Shown piece by piece: positions 35,218 through 43,731 of a stretch of 64,000 bases of DNA (position 1 is its first letter; each line of letters starts with the position of its first letter). The stretch covers positions 1 through 64,000 of the forward strand of contig JAIQFD010000008.1 of the NCBI GenBank assembly GCA_020073495.1, given 5' to 3'. Source of the DNA: Terriglobia bacterium. Its GTDB lineage: Bacteria; Acidobacteriota; Terriglobia; Terriglobales; Acidobacteriaceae. Both the position numbers and the translations under genes were made by a program. The notes beneath the pieces were generated by a model that made no database searches, was not told where the DNA came from, and was given only the letters and a program-made list of their open reading frames with translations.

Positions 35218-35885
35218 TCCCCTCGATCGACCTGATGGGAGGGCGCATCGTCCAGCTGGTGCAGGGCGAAAAGAAGGCGCTCGAATTCGACGATTTCGAC
35301 CCGTGGATCGAGCGCTTCAAGAAGTGTCCGCTGGTCCAACTGATCGACCTGGACGCGGCCATCGGTACGGGCAGCAACCGCGCGCTGCTGGAGCGGTTCA
35401 CGCGCCGGCTGACTTGCCAGGTGGGTGGCGGTATCCGCGACGTTGCCACGGCGCGGCGGATCCTCGAGCTGGGCGTGCGCGCCGTGATCATCGGATCGGC
35501 GCTGGTGAAGGATGGGGCAGTGAACACGGGCTTTGCCGAACAGCTCGCCCGTGAGGCCAGCGCCGACCGGCTGGTCTTCGCGGTGGACTCAAAGCGCGGG
35601 CACGTCGCCACCCACGGATGGCGCCGGGCGACCGAGCTCACCGCCGAGGAGATGATGCGGGAGCTCGATCCATGGTGCAGCGCCTTCCTTTATACGCACG
35701 TAGACACGGAAGGGCTGATGGAGGGCATCCCACTCGACATGATCAAAAAGCTGCGCCTGGCGACCAAGAAAAAGCTGATGGCGGCCGGCGGCATCAACAG
35801 CCTGGACCAGGTCTCGGAACTCGACCGCATGGGAGTGGATGCGGTCGTGGGCATGGCCATCTACACCGGCCGGATCGACGTCTAG
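35211..35885 (+). CDS. hisA: phosphoribosylformimino-5-aminoimidazole carboxamide ribotide isomerase
   Basis: 224 residues. A half-barrel-duplicated TIM barrel related to HisF, with [17 protein letters not shown] (Asp general base), [15 protein letters not shown] and [13 protein letters not shown]. It is a little shorter than the usual 240-250. Being last in the operon, its stop shares the tetranucleotide CTAG with the stop of the convergent F420-enzyme gene, so no terminator fits between the operons. Confidence 0.95.
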   Translation: MLIPSIDLMGGRIVQLVQGEKKALEFDDFDPWIERFKKCPLVQLIDLDAAIGTGSNRALLERFTRRLTCQVGGGIRDVATARRILELGVRAVIIGSALVKDGAVNTGFAEQLAREASADRLVFAVDSKRGHVATHGWRRATELTAEEMMRELDPWCSAFLYTHVDTEGLMEGIPLDMIKKLRLATKKKLMAAGGINSLDQVSELDRMGVDAVVGMAIYTGRIDV

Positions 35886-36280
35886 CCCATGCTGCTGACG
35901 TGCTCCGGCTGGATGCGCAGCAGCATGCGCACCTCTCCGGGCTGCGCATAGGGGTACTTGTCGACGCCGAGATATTTCTTGGCCATCTTATCGATGTGGT
36001 TTTTCGCGCCCTGCTCCGTCGTCTCCACCACGCGGCCGCGGATCTCGAGGTACCGGTACGGATTTTCGGGATCGATAAGGGTGATAGACACGCGCGGGTC
36101 GCGCTTGATGTTCTTGTCCTTCTGGCGGCCGCGGGCGGTGTTCACCATCACGGTGTCTCCGTCGCGGTCCACCCAGACGGGCGTGACCTGCGGGCTGCCG
36201 TCGGGCATCAAGGTTCCCAGGCTGCCGAATGCCTTTTTGTCGAACAGGTCAAGATACTTTTGCGGGATCTTTGCCGCCAT
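35882..36280 (-). CDS. PPOX-class F420-dependent enzyme
   Basis: 132 residues from ATG 36280 (AAAGGAATG upstream). A split beta-barrel of the pyridoxamine-phosphate-oxidase superfamily: FGSLGTLMPDGSPQVTPVWVDRDGD, then VNTARGRQKDKNIKRDPRVSITL and YRYLEIRGRVVE. This pattern is the short F420-binding PPOX type (FDOR-B-like). Proteins of this group reduce or oxidise small organic substrates using F420, and the location at the end of an F420 biosynthesis operon supports that cofactor. The substrate is unknown. It overlaps the upstream npdG-like gene by 32 bases. Confidence 0.85.
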   Translation of the reverse strand: MAAKIPQKYLDLFDKKAFGSLGTLMPDGSPQVTPVWVDRDGDTVMVNTARGRQKDKNIKRDPRVSITLIDPENPYRYLEIRGRVVETTEQGAKNHIDKMAKKYLGVDKYPYAQPGEVRMLLRIQPEHVSSMG

Positions 36281-37001
36281 GGGACATTCCTTTCGCGTGT
36301 GACGCAGGGCGGTCCACCGAGGGCTCGGGAATGCCTAGCCCGGTGATCCGCAGGCCTGCGGAATGGCTTTTGTAACGCATGTTGATTTGGATGAGCAGGG
36401 CAGTGAGCTGCTCGACGGTGCGGGAGTTCTCCAGCTTGCCGCCATCCACCGCGCGGACGCCCGGGATGCAGCGCGCCAGTTCGAAAGCCACCTCTTTGGC
36501 GGGCGCATCGTCGCTGCACACGATGACGTCGCACTCGACCGGCGTATCGGAGAGCAGCGCCTTGGCGCCGATGTTCTGGAACGCGGCGGCGAGCTTGGTC
36601 CCTTCCGGAAGCAACTCCGCTGTGGCCTGGACCGCGGAGCCTTGCCAGACGCCGAGCGTCCGCGTCGGCTTGCCGCCGATCCCCGCGGCTAGCGGGACGG
36701 TTGTGTCCAGCACCACGGTGCCGGGCGCGAAGCAGTCCCTCAAATGCTTCAGCGTGTCCGCGTGGGCGACGAAGGGGATGGTCAGGACCACGATGCGGGC
36801 GGCCTTCACCGCCGAGGCATTGTCCATGCCCTCGACGTGCGCCTTGTCGCCGGCGAGAGTGGAGATCTCCTGGGCGACGGTGCGCGCGCGTTCGGCGTCG
36901 CGCGAGCCGATGATGACGTGCTTGCCGGCGCGCGCCCAGCGCAGCGCAAGCCCGCGTCCCTCCGGTCCGGTGCCTCCGACGATGGCGATCGGTCCCTTCA
37001 T
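36249..37001 (-). CDS. npdG: NADPH-dependent F420 reductase
   Basis: 250 residues from ATG 37001. It has an N-terminal Rossmann motif IAIVGGTGPEGRGLALRWA and GSRDAERA, the arginine after the second strand matching NADP use. VLTIPFVAHADTL, DTTVPLA and AAFQNIGAKAL are typical of F420H2:NADP oxidoreductase, which passes hydride between NADPH and F420. The C-terminus has about 25 extra residues after ITGLGIPEP. It is coupled to cofH by four-base overlap, so making F420 and reducing it are encoded together. Confidence 0.9.
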   Translation of the reverse strand: MKGPIAIVGGTGPEGRGLALRWARAGKHVIIGSRDAERARTVAQEISTLAGDKAHVEGMDNASAVKAARIVVLTIPFVAHADTLKHLRDCFAPGTVVLDTTVPLAAGIGGKPTRTLGVWQGSAVQATAELLPEGTKLAAAFQNIGAKALLSDTPVECDVIVCSDDAPAKEVAFELARCIPGVRAVDGGKLENSRTVEQLTALLIQINMRYKSHSAGLRITGLGIPEPSVDRPASHAKGMSHGGKDPAKVS

Positions 37002-38218
37002 GCGGTGCGTTCTCTCTCCGGCGGGGGCTCGGACGCAGGTCCTGCCATCCGCCGGATCTCCGTATACGTTGTATTGCGTTCGGCGGGGACGCGCCCCAGC
37101 TCCAGGATGCGTTCCTGCATCTCCGCCACGCTCAGACATTGGCCGGAGGTGGCGCCCGCAAGCCGCGAGATGTTCTCTTCCATCAGCGTTCCGCTGTAGT
37201 CGTTGGCGCCCGCCCGCAGGCAAAGCTGCGCGACCGTCCGGCTGAGCTTCACCCACGAGACCTGCACATTGGGAATGGCGCCGGCCAGCAGCACGCGGCC
37301 CAACGCGTGGATCTTCAGGTGCTCCTCGAACGTCGGGCCGGGGCGCGAAAGATCCTGGTGGAAAAGCAGCGTGTTCTGGTGGATGAATCCCAGCGGCACG
37401 AACTCGGTGAAGCCGCCGGTCTCGCGCTGGATGCCGCGGATCATTCGAAGCTGGTCCACCCAGTGCTCAGGCGTCTCGCGGTGCCCGTACATCAGGGTCG
37501 AGGTGCTGCGGATGCCGAGTTGGTGCGCCGTGGTGATGACCTCGCGCCATTGCGCCGTGGAGAGCTTGTTCGCCGACAGCACCTGGCGGACCTGGTCGTC
37601 GAGGATCTCGGCGGCAGTGCCGGGCAGCGTGTCCAGCCCGTTATCGCGCAGCATGGCGAGATAGTCGCGCAGCGGCATGCCCGTGAGTTCCACGCCGTAG
37701 ACGATCTCCATGGGAGAGAAGGCGTGGATGTGCATCTCGGGCACCGCGCGTTTCACCGCACGCAGGATGTCGCGGTAGTAGAAGGGTGGGAGATCGCGCG
37801 GCAGCCCGCCCTGGATGCAAACTTCGGTCGCGCCTTGCTCCCATGCTTCCACTGCTCTCACCGCGACATGGTCAAGCGAGAGGAAGTAAGCGTCTTCGGA
37901 GCGAGGTCCGCGGCTGAAGGCGCAGAACTTGCACCCCACGAAACAGACGTTGGTGAAATTGATGTTGCGGTTGACGACGTAGGTGATGACGTCGCCGACG
38001 ATCCGGTGCCGCAAGCGATCGGCGGTCGCGAGCAGCGCGACGAGATCATCGCCGCTGGAGGACGCCAGGCGCAGGCATTCGTCGCGGGTGAGCGCGCCGC
38101 CATCCCCAGCCGCCAGGACTGTCTCCAGCACGGAGCGCACTGGCGCCGAAGCGCGTGCCGCAGCCTGCTCCCAGGCGACCTCGTAGAACCGCTCCAGTTG
38201 TGCCGATCCGTTCATCAT
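36998..38218 (-). CDS. cofH: FO synthase subunit 2 (radical SAM)
   Basis: 406 residues. Radical SAM enzyme that joins tyrosine to the ribityl-uracil precursor for the deazaflavin FO. The cluster-binding CxxxCxxC is C92-C96-C99 (VCFVGCKFCAF). NRNINFTNVC, VCIQGGLP, HAFSPMEI, GTAAEILDD and LLMxGH-like LMYGHRETPEHW are CofH-specific blocks. The start codon is shared with the cofE stop (TAATG). CofG and CofH are separate genes here, unlike the fused FbiC of actinobacteria. Confidence 0.95.
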   Translation of the reverse strand: MMNGSAQLERFYEVAWEQAAARASAPVRSVLETVLAAGDGGALTRDECLRLASSSGDDLVALLATADRLRHRIVGDVITYVVNRNINFTNVCFVGCKFCAFSRGPRSEDAYFLSLDHVAVRAVEAWEQGATEVCIQGGLPRDLPPFYYRDILRAVKRAVPEMHIHAFSPMEIVYGVELTGMPLRDYLAMLRDNGLDTLPGTAAEILDDQVRQVLSANKLSTAQWREVITTAHQLGIRSTSTLMYGHRETPEHWVDQLRMIRGIQRETGGFTEFVPLGFIHQNTLLFHQDLSRPGPTFEEHLKIHALGRVLLAGAIPNVQVSWVKLSRTVAQLCLRAGANDYSGTLMEENISRLAGATSGQCLSVAEMQERILELGRVPAERNTTYTEIRRMAGPASEPPPERERTA

Positions 38219-38988
38219 TATCGGAACAGGTCCCGCTTGGCGGGACGGACCAGGTCGCGGGCGTGTCCGCGTCCCGGCTCGTAAGCGAACCCCCGAATGA
38301 TACACGCGGGGCAGCGGGAAAGTTTCCCACAGACGACTCCGGCAAATGCTGCCAGCGAATCGGCAACCGCTTCCAGGCTCACCCGCAGCAGGTAGCCGTG
38401 CGGATCGCGCTGCTTTCGGAAGTCGCGATACGCCTTCATCCCGGCCACGCCGATCGCCACCTCGGTGAGGCCGTCGCGCCAGGGGCGGCCGAAGGTGTCG
38501 GTGATGATCACGGGAACGGACAGGCCGAGTCTTTTCCGGATTCCGCGATGCAGGCGCAGCGCGCTGCCGTCCGAATCCTTGGGCAACAACACGGCGTGTG
38601 CGCCGCCGTCGACATTGGACAGGTCCACGCCGCTATTGGCGCAGACCAGGCCGTGCGCGGTCTCGGTGATCAGGACTCCGTTCTTCATGCGCACCACGCG
38701 GCGCGCTTCCTTGAGCGCGAGCTCGACCACGCGCGCGTCCACGGGATAGCGCCGGGCCCATGCACGGGCACGCGAAGACGGCCTGACTTTCGCCAGTTCG
38801 ACCAATCTCCCTTCCGCCTTGGAGACCACCTTGTGAGTGACCACGAGAATGTCGCTGCCCACGAGCGGAGTGCCCTGGCGGGCGCACGCGAGGAGGATCT
38901 CGTCGAGCAGGGGAACGTCCGGATGGATCTCCGGGATCCCCCGCACGGGGATGGCGCGCACTTCGCTAGGTTCAGGCACGTTGCGCAT
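38218..38988 (-). CDS. cofE: coenzyme F420-0:L-glutamate ligase
   Basis: 256 residues from ATG 38988. It adds glutamates to F420-0. Visible motifs are VVTHKVVSKAEGR, RMKNGVLITETAHGLVCANSGVDLSNVDGG (part shown) and VIITDTFGRPWRDGLTEVAIGVAG, the hallmark CofE stretches. There is no C-terminal nitroreductase-like domain, so this is the stand-alone CofE and not the two-domain FbiB of mycobacteria. It overlaps cofC by 17 bases and touches cofH. Confidence 0.95.
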   Translation of the reverse strand: MRNVPEPSEVRAIPVRGIPEIHPDVPLLDEILLACARQGTPLVGSDILVVTHKVVSKAEGRLVELAKVRPSSRARAWARRYPVDARVVELALKEARRVVRMKNGVLITETAHGLVCANSGVDLSNVDGGAHAVLLPKDSDGSALRLHRGIRKRLGLSVPVIITDTFGRPWRDGLTEVAIGVAGMKAYRDFRKQRDPHGYLLRVSLEAVADSLAAFAGVVCGKLSRCPACIIRGFAYEPGRGHARDLVRPAKRDLFR

Positions 38989-39628
38989 CTGCCAGACGGT
39001 CCGCGATGTCCCACTGGGCCAGCAGTGCCTGCGTCCGCGAGCGCGCAGGAGCGGCCATGAGCGCGGCCAGGTCGGAAGGCGTGTCGATGTCCAGGCCGAT
39101 GCCCGGAAGTTCGAGGACGACCACCGGCTTGCCGGTGGCAAGCGCTGCGTCGCGATGGGGAACAAAGCTGTCGTTGCCGAAGCGCAGGGGCATGAGGCTT
39201 GCGGGCCGGCGCAGGACGGCGTTGGAGCCGCGGCCATCGGCGGAAGGCACGAGCACGATGCCTTCCCGCGGCGCGGCGGCATAGACGGCGCTCAATTCCT
39301 CGCTCGTTACCAGCGGCATGTCTCCGGGGATGACGAGGGTTTCGGTGGCGCCGCGCTGCACGGCGGTCCGCGTGCCCATGGCGATCGCCCCGGTTTCGCC
39401 GGGATTGTCACGGTCCTCGATGACTTCGAAGTGGTGCCGCCGCGCCAGTTCGACGGCGCGGGGGTAGCTGGTCACCAGCGCAACCGGCGGATGCCCGCGC
39501 CAACCGGCCACCGCCGCCAGCACGTCGTCGAGCATGGTTTCGGCGAGCTGCGTCCGCTGTTCCTGAGGCAGGATGTCGGCCAGGCGCTGCTTGGCGCCGC
39601 GCAGGTCTTTTACCGGGACCAGGATCAT
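38972..39628 (-). CDS. cofC: 2-phospho-L-lactate/phosphoenolpyruvate guanylyltransferase
   Basis: 218 residues from ATG 39628. A nucleotidyltransferase that activates the phospholactate-type side-chain precursor with GTP for CofD. MILVPVKDLRGAKQRLADIL, IPGDMPLVTSEEL, PSADGRGSNAVLRRP and the late DIDTPSDL match the CofC/FbiD family. Whether it uses 2-phospholactate, phosphoenolpyruvate or 3-phosphoglycerate cannot be told by eye. Coupled to cofD by four bases. Confidence 0.93.
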   Translation of the reverse strand: MILVPVKDLRGAKQRLADILPQEQRTQLAETMLDDVLAAVAGWRGHPPVALVTSYPRAVELARRHHFEVIEDRDNPGETGAIAMGTRTAVQRGATETLVIPGDMPLVTSEELSAVYAAAPREGIVLVPSADGRGSNAVLRRPASLMPLRFGNDSFVPHRDAALATGKPVVVLELPGIGLDIDTPSDLAALMAAPARSRTQALLAQWDIADRLADAQRA

Positions 39629-40590
39629 CGCCGCTCCGCTCCCACTGGTTCTTGCTTGTGGCTGGCTGCAAGGGTCGCCTGGAGCGTGGCAGAGGCGAGC
39701 GCCGCCTTGTCTGCCGCGCTCTTCATGATCGTGTTCGTGCACAGCGCGCGCACGCCCAGCTTCTGAACGTCGGGCGCAAGCGCGGCGTCGCGCTCATCCA
39801 TGACTAACACGTCAAGGAAGTCTCGATACGCCTGGACAATCCCCAGGGGTGAGACTTCGAGCCCGCGGATGGCCATAAGATCGCCCGCCGGGCCGGATAC
39901 TGGCGCTCCGCCGACAATGGGGCTCACTGCGCCCACCGGCGCTGCCGTGGCCAGCAGTGCTTGCTTGATGGCCGGGACAGCAAGGATCGGGCCGATGCTG
40001 GTTATGGGATTGCTGGGCGCGAACAAGACGGCATCCGCGGACAGGATGGCATCCACAACGCCGGGCGCTGCCTTGGCGGTTGCGGCGCCGTCGAAGCGCA
40101 CCGCGTGCGCCGGCACCTGGTAGCGCTCGCGCACGAAATATTCCTGGAAGCTCAACTCGCGGTGGTCGGTGGCGATGCGCGTCTCCACATGCGCATCACT
40201 CATGGGCAGGATGCGGGAGCGAATGCCGAACGACGACGCGATGGCGGCCGTGGCTTCGGTAAGGGTCTTGCCTTCGCCGAGCATCTCGGTGCGCGTGATG
40301 TGTAGCGCAAGATCGCGGTCGCCGAGCTGGAACCAGGACGGGGCGCCCAGCCGCTTCATGACCTCCAGGCACTCGAAGGTGTCGCCCTCCACGCCCCAGC
40401 CGCGTTCCTGGCTGAGCAGCCCGGCAAGGGCGTAGGTGATGGAGTCGAGATCGGGAGACACGTGCAGCCCCCACCACTCGAGATCGTCGCCGGTGTTGAC
40501 GATGCAGACCAGGTTTTCCGCGGGCACGCACGCCTGCATACCCTGCACGAATTTGGCGCCGCCCGTGCCTCCGGTAATGACGACGATCAT
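39625..40590 (-). CDS. cofD: 2-phospho-L-lactate transferase
   Basis: 321 residues. It transfers the activated phospho-side-chain to FO, giving F420-0 (or dehydro-F420-0). The N-terminus VVITGGTGGAKFVQGM, VNTGDDLEWWGLHVSPDLD, MSDAHVETRI and APSNPITSIGPILAVP are diagnostic of CofD/FbiA. The start overlaps the cofG stop by four bases. Confidence 0.96.
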   Translation of the reverse strand: MIVVITGGTGGAKFVQGMQACVPAENLVCIVNTGDDLEWWGLHVSPDLDSITYALAGLLSQERGWGVEGDTFECLEVMKRLGAPSWFQLGDRDLALHITRTEMLGEGKTLTEATAAIASSFGIRSRILPMSDAHVETRIATDHRELSFQEYFVRERYQVPAHAVRFDGAATAKAAPGVVDAILSADAVLFAPSNPITSIGPILAVPAIKQALLATAAPVGAVSPIVGGAPVSGPAGDLMAIRGLEVSPLGIVQAYRDFLDVLVMDERDAALAPDVQKLGVRALCTNTIMKSAADKAALASATLQATLAASHKQEPVGAERR

Positions 40591-41780
40591 GCAGCAGCCC
40601 CCTGCGCGTAGCCCTCGCTGTCCGTCGCCGCGGAAACGCGTTCGGCGAGCATCCCGCCGCGGGACAGAACCCGGGAAAGAAACTCAGGATACACGGTCAG
40701 GCGGTGACGCAGCGTGAAGCCGGCGGCTGCGGTCCGGGCCTGTAGGTCTTTCAGGTGCGGCCAGGGCGCCTCGGGATTGATGTAGTCCGGGGTCAGCGGG
40801 GAGATGCCACCCCAATCGTTGATGCCGGCGCGCAGCAGATCGGAGTAATCCGGCGAGGAGAGGTTCGGTGGTGCCTGCAGATTCATGTCGCGCAGCACCA
40901 GGCGCGCCACGGCAATGGTGCGCAGCATCTCGCCGCGGCCGGGTTCCGGCGACGCGGCCATCGGAATGTCCGGCTTGCTGCGAAAGTTCTGCACGATGAC
41001 TTCCTGGATGTGACCGTGACGCTCGTGCAATCGGCGGATCGCGAACAACGTTTCCACTCGATCGTCGAGCGTCTCGCCGATGCCGATAAGCAGTCCGGTA
41101 GTGAAGGGAACGCCACGCTTGCCGGCCTCCTCCGCGACCTGGAAGCGTTTGGCAGGGATCTTGTCGGGCGCATTGTCATGTGCCGCTTCGGGACGAAGCA
41201 ACGCGTCGGTGGTCGTCTCCACCATCAGCCCGAGGCTGGGGCAATACCGCGCGAGACGCTCGATCCATTCGCCGCTCATCAGCCCGGGGTTTGCGTGGGG
41301 CAGAAGTCCGGTCTCGCGCAGGACCAGTTCGCACATCGCTTCCAGGTAGTGCAGGGTGGACTTGTAGCCGAGCCGCTTCAGGGAGCCTCGCATCTCGGGA
41401 AAGAGCAGCTCCGGCTTGTCGCCAAGGCTGAACAGCGCTTCGCGGCAGCCCAGCTTCTCGCCCGCGCGCGCTACCTCCAGCACTTCGTCTGGGATCATCG
41501 TATGTGCTCCCGGCTGACCAGGATCCTTGCGAAAAGTGCAGTAGCGGCAGTAGTCGCGGCAGAGGTTGGTCAGCGGGAGGAAGACCTTCCGCGAATAAGT
41601 GATGATCCCCGGCCGGAACTGTTCTTTCAGAGCGGTGGCTGCCTTGAGCAGGAGGGGAAGCTCCTCGTCGCTGCAAGCTATGAGGCGGCAGGCCATTTCT
41701 GTGCTCACGGGCACGCCATGGCGCACCTCATCCAGGTACGACCCAAGCTGCGCCGGCGTCCGCTCTGGTGCTGATTTCAT
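40587..41780 (-). CDS. cofG: FO synthase subunit 1 (radical SAM)
   Basis: 397 residues. It is the partner radical SAM enzyme of CofH in FO synthesis. The cluster motif is C74-x3-C78-x2-C81 (TNLCRDYCRYCTF). GCREALFSLGDKPE, HANPGLMSGEW, TTGLLIGIGETLDDR and NDWGGISPLTPDYINPEAPWP are typical CofG blocks. It is the first gene of the F420 operon. Its start faces the molybdenum-hydroxylase operon across 130 bases, a shared divergent promoter region. Confidence 0.96.
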   Translation of the reverse strand: MKSAPERTPAQLGSYLDEVRHGVPVSTEMACRLIACSDEELPLLLKAATALKEQFRPGIITYSRKVFLPLTNLCRDYCRYCTFRKDPGQPGAHTMIPDEVLEVARAGEKLGCREALFSLGDKPELLFPEMRGSLKRLGYKSTLHYLEAMCELVLRETGLLPHANPGLMSGEWIERLARYCPSLGLMVETTTDALLRPEAAHDNAPDKIPAKRFQVAEEAGKRGVPFTTGLLIGIGETLDDRVETLFAIRRLHERHGHIQEVIVQNFRSKPDIPMAASPEPGRGEMLRTIAVARLVLRDMNLQAPPNLSSPDYSDLLRAGINDWGGISPLTPDYINPEAPWPHLKDLQARTAAAGFTLRHRLTVYPEFLSRVLSRGGMLAERVSAATDSEGYAQGAAA

Positions 41781-41910
41781 CTGTCCTGTTTTCGTTGTTG
41801 GGGACGTTCATTCTACACGGCGTGTTAATTATTGGTCGGAGTGCTGATGACCTCCCTCTGAATTAGAATGTTCGCCCACTGGGAGAGGATGGCGGTACCA
41901 AAAGGGGACC
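41781..41910. promoter_or_regulatory. divergent promoter region, cof operon and Mo-hydroxylase operon
   Basis: 130 bases between the divergent starts of cofG and the coxM-like gene. An AT-rich core (GTTAATTATTGG, 41824-41835) lies between a seven-base inverted repeat, CATTCTA (41809-41815) and TAGAATG (41864-41870). No known operator is recognised and no regulator gene is adjacent. Confidence 0.5.
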
Positions 41911-42804
41911 ATGTATCCACGCACATTCCAGTACCACCGTGCGGCTTCGCTGACGGAAGCGGCCGGCTTGCTGGCCGGCCTGGGGGAAGACGCCAAGCTG
42001 CTGGCCGGCGGGCAAAGCCTCATCCCGCTGATGAAGCTCCGGTTCGCCAATCCCGCGCACCTGATCGATCTGAACTTCATTCCTGGCACATCTTTCATCA
42101 AGCAGCAGAACGGCGCCCTCCACTTCGGGGCCATGACGCGCCACGCGGAGATCGAGGATTCTCCGGTCGCGGCCGTGGTTCCCATCATTCAGGACTGCGC
42201 CGCCGGCATCGCTGACGTGCAGGTACGGAACCGCGGGACCATCGGCGGCTCGATCGCTGAAGCCGATCCCAGCGGTGACTGGGCGGCATGCCTGCTGACC
42301 CTGCCGACCGAGGTGCGCTGCGTCAGTCCTCGCGGCGAGCGCACTGTGCCCCTGGCGGAGTTCATCACCGACGCCTACACCACGGTGCTGGCGAAGGATG
42401 AGGTGGTGAGCGAGATCGTGGTGAAGGTCCCCACGAAGAACAGCGGCGGGTGCTACCTGGCGTTCAAGCGAGCAGCACCCGTGTACCCCAGCGCCGCAGT
42501 CGGTGTGCAGCTCGCGCTGGAAGACGGCGTCTGTAAAGACGCGGCCATCATGCTCAGCGCCGTCGGGCTGACCGCCATCCGCGCACGCGAGGCGGAGAAC
42601 GCGCTGCGCGGCCAGTCGGTCAATGCGAAGAGCATCGAAGCCGCTGCCGAAGCCGCGCGCGCCGCCGCCGATCCTCAGCCGGACATGCGCGGGACGGCCG
42701 AATACAAGCGCCAGCTCGTGGCTGCACTGACCCGGCGCGCCATCCAGATCGCCGAGCGCCGCAGCCGTGGCGAGCGCGTCGAAGGAGGCCACATCTATGC
42801 CTGA
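41911..42804 (+). CDS. molybdenum hydroxylase FAD subunit (CoxM-like)
   Basis: 297 residues. The FAD-binding subunit of xanthine dehydrogenase/CO dehydrogenase-type enzymes. FAD motifs are [21 protein letters not shown] (about 28-48) and [24 protein letters not shown] (about 104-127); the C-terminal CO-dehydrogenase flavoprotein domain follows. It passes electrons from the Fe-S subunit to an acceptor. AAGGGGA precedes the start. It overlaps the Fe-S subunit gene by eight bases. First gene of a ten-gene co-directional run. Confidence 0.9.
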   Translation: MYPRTFQYHRAASLTEAAGLLAGLGEDAKLLAGGQSLIPLMKLRFANPAHLIDLNFIPGTSFIKQQNGALHFGAMTRHAEIEDSPVAAVVPIIQDCAAGIADVQVRNRGTIGGSIAEADPSGDWAACLLTLPTEVRCVSPRGERTVPLAEFITDAYTTVLAKDEVVSEIVVKVPTKNSGGCYLAFKRAAPVYPSAAVGVQLALEDGVCKDAAIMLSAVGLTAIRAREAENALRGQSVNAKSIEAAAEAARAAADPQPDMRGTAEYKRQLVAALTRRAIQIAERRSRGERVEGGHIYA

Positions 42805-43294
42805 CGCGCAGCGCATCGCCATCAAGCTGAAGGTCAACGGCAAGGAATACTCGGCGAAGGTCGAGCCGCGGCTGCTGCTGGTCGAGTTGTTACGCGACGA
42901 GCTCGACCTGACGGGCACGCACGTGGGCTGCGATACCACCTACTGCGGGGCGTGCACGGTCTTATTCAACGGCGCGACCGTCAAATCCTGCACGATGTTC
43001 GCGGTGCAGGCCGACGGGGCGGAGATCGTGACCGTCGAAGGTCTGGCCAAGAACGGCGAACTGCATCCGCTGCAGCAGACCTTCGTGGACGACCACGGCC
43101 TGCAGTGCGGATACTGCACGCCCGGCATGCTCGTTTCCGGCGCGTACCTGCTTTCCAGGAACCAGCAGCCGACGGAGAAGGAGATCCGCAAGGGCATCGC
43201 CGGCAACACCTGCCGTTGCACCGGATACCAGAACATCTTCAAGGCGATCAGCGACGCTGCCGAGCGCATGAGGTCGAGCACGCATGGCGATTAA
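42797..43294 (+). CDS. molybdenum hydroxylase [2Fe-2S] subunit (CoxS-like)
   Basis: 165 residues from ATG 42797 (GGAGG upstream). Two [2Fe-2S] clusters: the plant-type ferredoxin set C45, C50, C53, C65 and the second set C104, C107, C139, C141 (CGYCTPG, TCRCTGY). All eight Cys are present. It links the Mo site of the large subunit with the FAD subunit. It overlaps the CoxG-like gene by 11 bases. Confidence 0.94.
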   Translation: MPDAQRIAIKLKVNGKEYSAKVEPRLLLVELLRDELDLTGTHVGCDTTYCGACTVLFNGATVKSCTMFAVQADGAEIVTVEGLAKNGELHPLQQTFVDDHGLQCGYCTPGMLVSGAYLLSRNQQPTEKEIRKGIAGNTCRCTGYQNIFKAISDAAERMRSSTHGD

Positions 43295-43724
43295 GTTTGG
43301 CGGGGAGTTCACGGTCAAGAAAACGCCCGACGAGGTCTACGACTTCCTCACCGATCCAAACCGGTTTGGGCCGCTGATGCCCGAGTTCCAGGGCCTGAGC
43401 GTGCAGGACCCGCAGCACTTCACGATCAAGGTGAACGTCGGAGTGTCGTACATCCGTGGCACCGCCGACGTGAAGATGCACCTGGCCGAGGCGGAGCGCC
43501 CGCGCCGCGCGAAATACGAGGGCAAGGGCGATGTCGCGGGCGGCGGCGCCACTCTGGTCGCGGGCTTCGACCTGGCGGGGGCGCCGGAAGGCACAAAAGT
43601 GGCGTGGGCTGGCGAGGCGCAGATCTTTGGCCGCTTGACCTCGCTAGCCGGCGGACTGCTGGAGCCGCTGGCGAAGAAGAACGTCCAAAAGTTGATCGAC
43701 GGCCTGCAATCGGCGCTGAGCTAG
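43284..43724 (+). CDS. CoxG-like SRPBCC-domain protein
   Basis: 146 residues of the CO dehydrogenase subunit G family: [28 protein letters not shown] near the N-terminus and [33 protein letters not shown] toward the end (parts shown). In carboxydotrophs CoxG helps dock the enzyme on the membrane or carry quinone. Its presence inside this operon suggests the hydroxylase delivers electrons to the respiratory chain. It lacks the C-terminal transmembrane extension found in some members. Confidence 0.85.
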   Translation: MAIKFGGEFTVKKTPDEVYDFLTDPNRFGPLMPEFQGLSVQDPQHFTIKVNVGVSYIRGTADVKMHLAEAERPRRAKYEGKGDVAGGGATLVAGFDLAGAPEGTKVAWAGEAQIFGRLTSLAGGLLEPLAKKNVQKLIDGLQSALS

Positions 43725-43731
43725 GGAGCAC

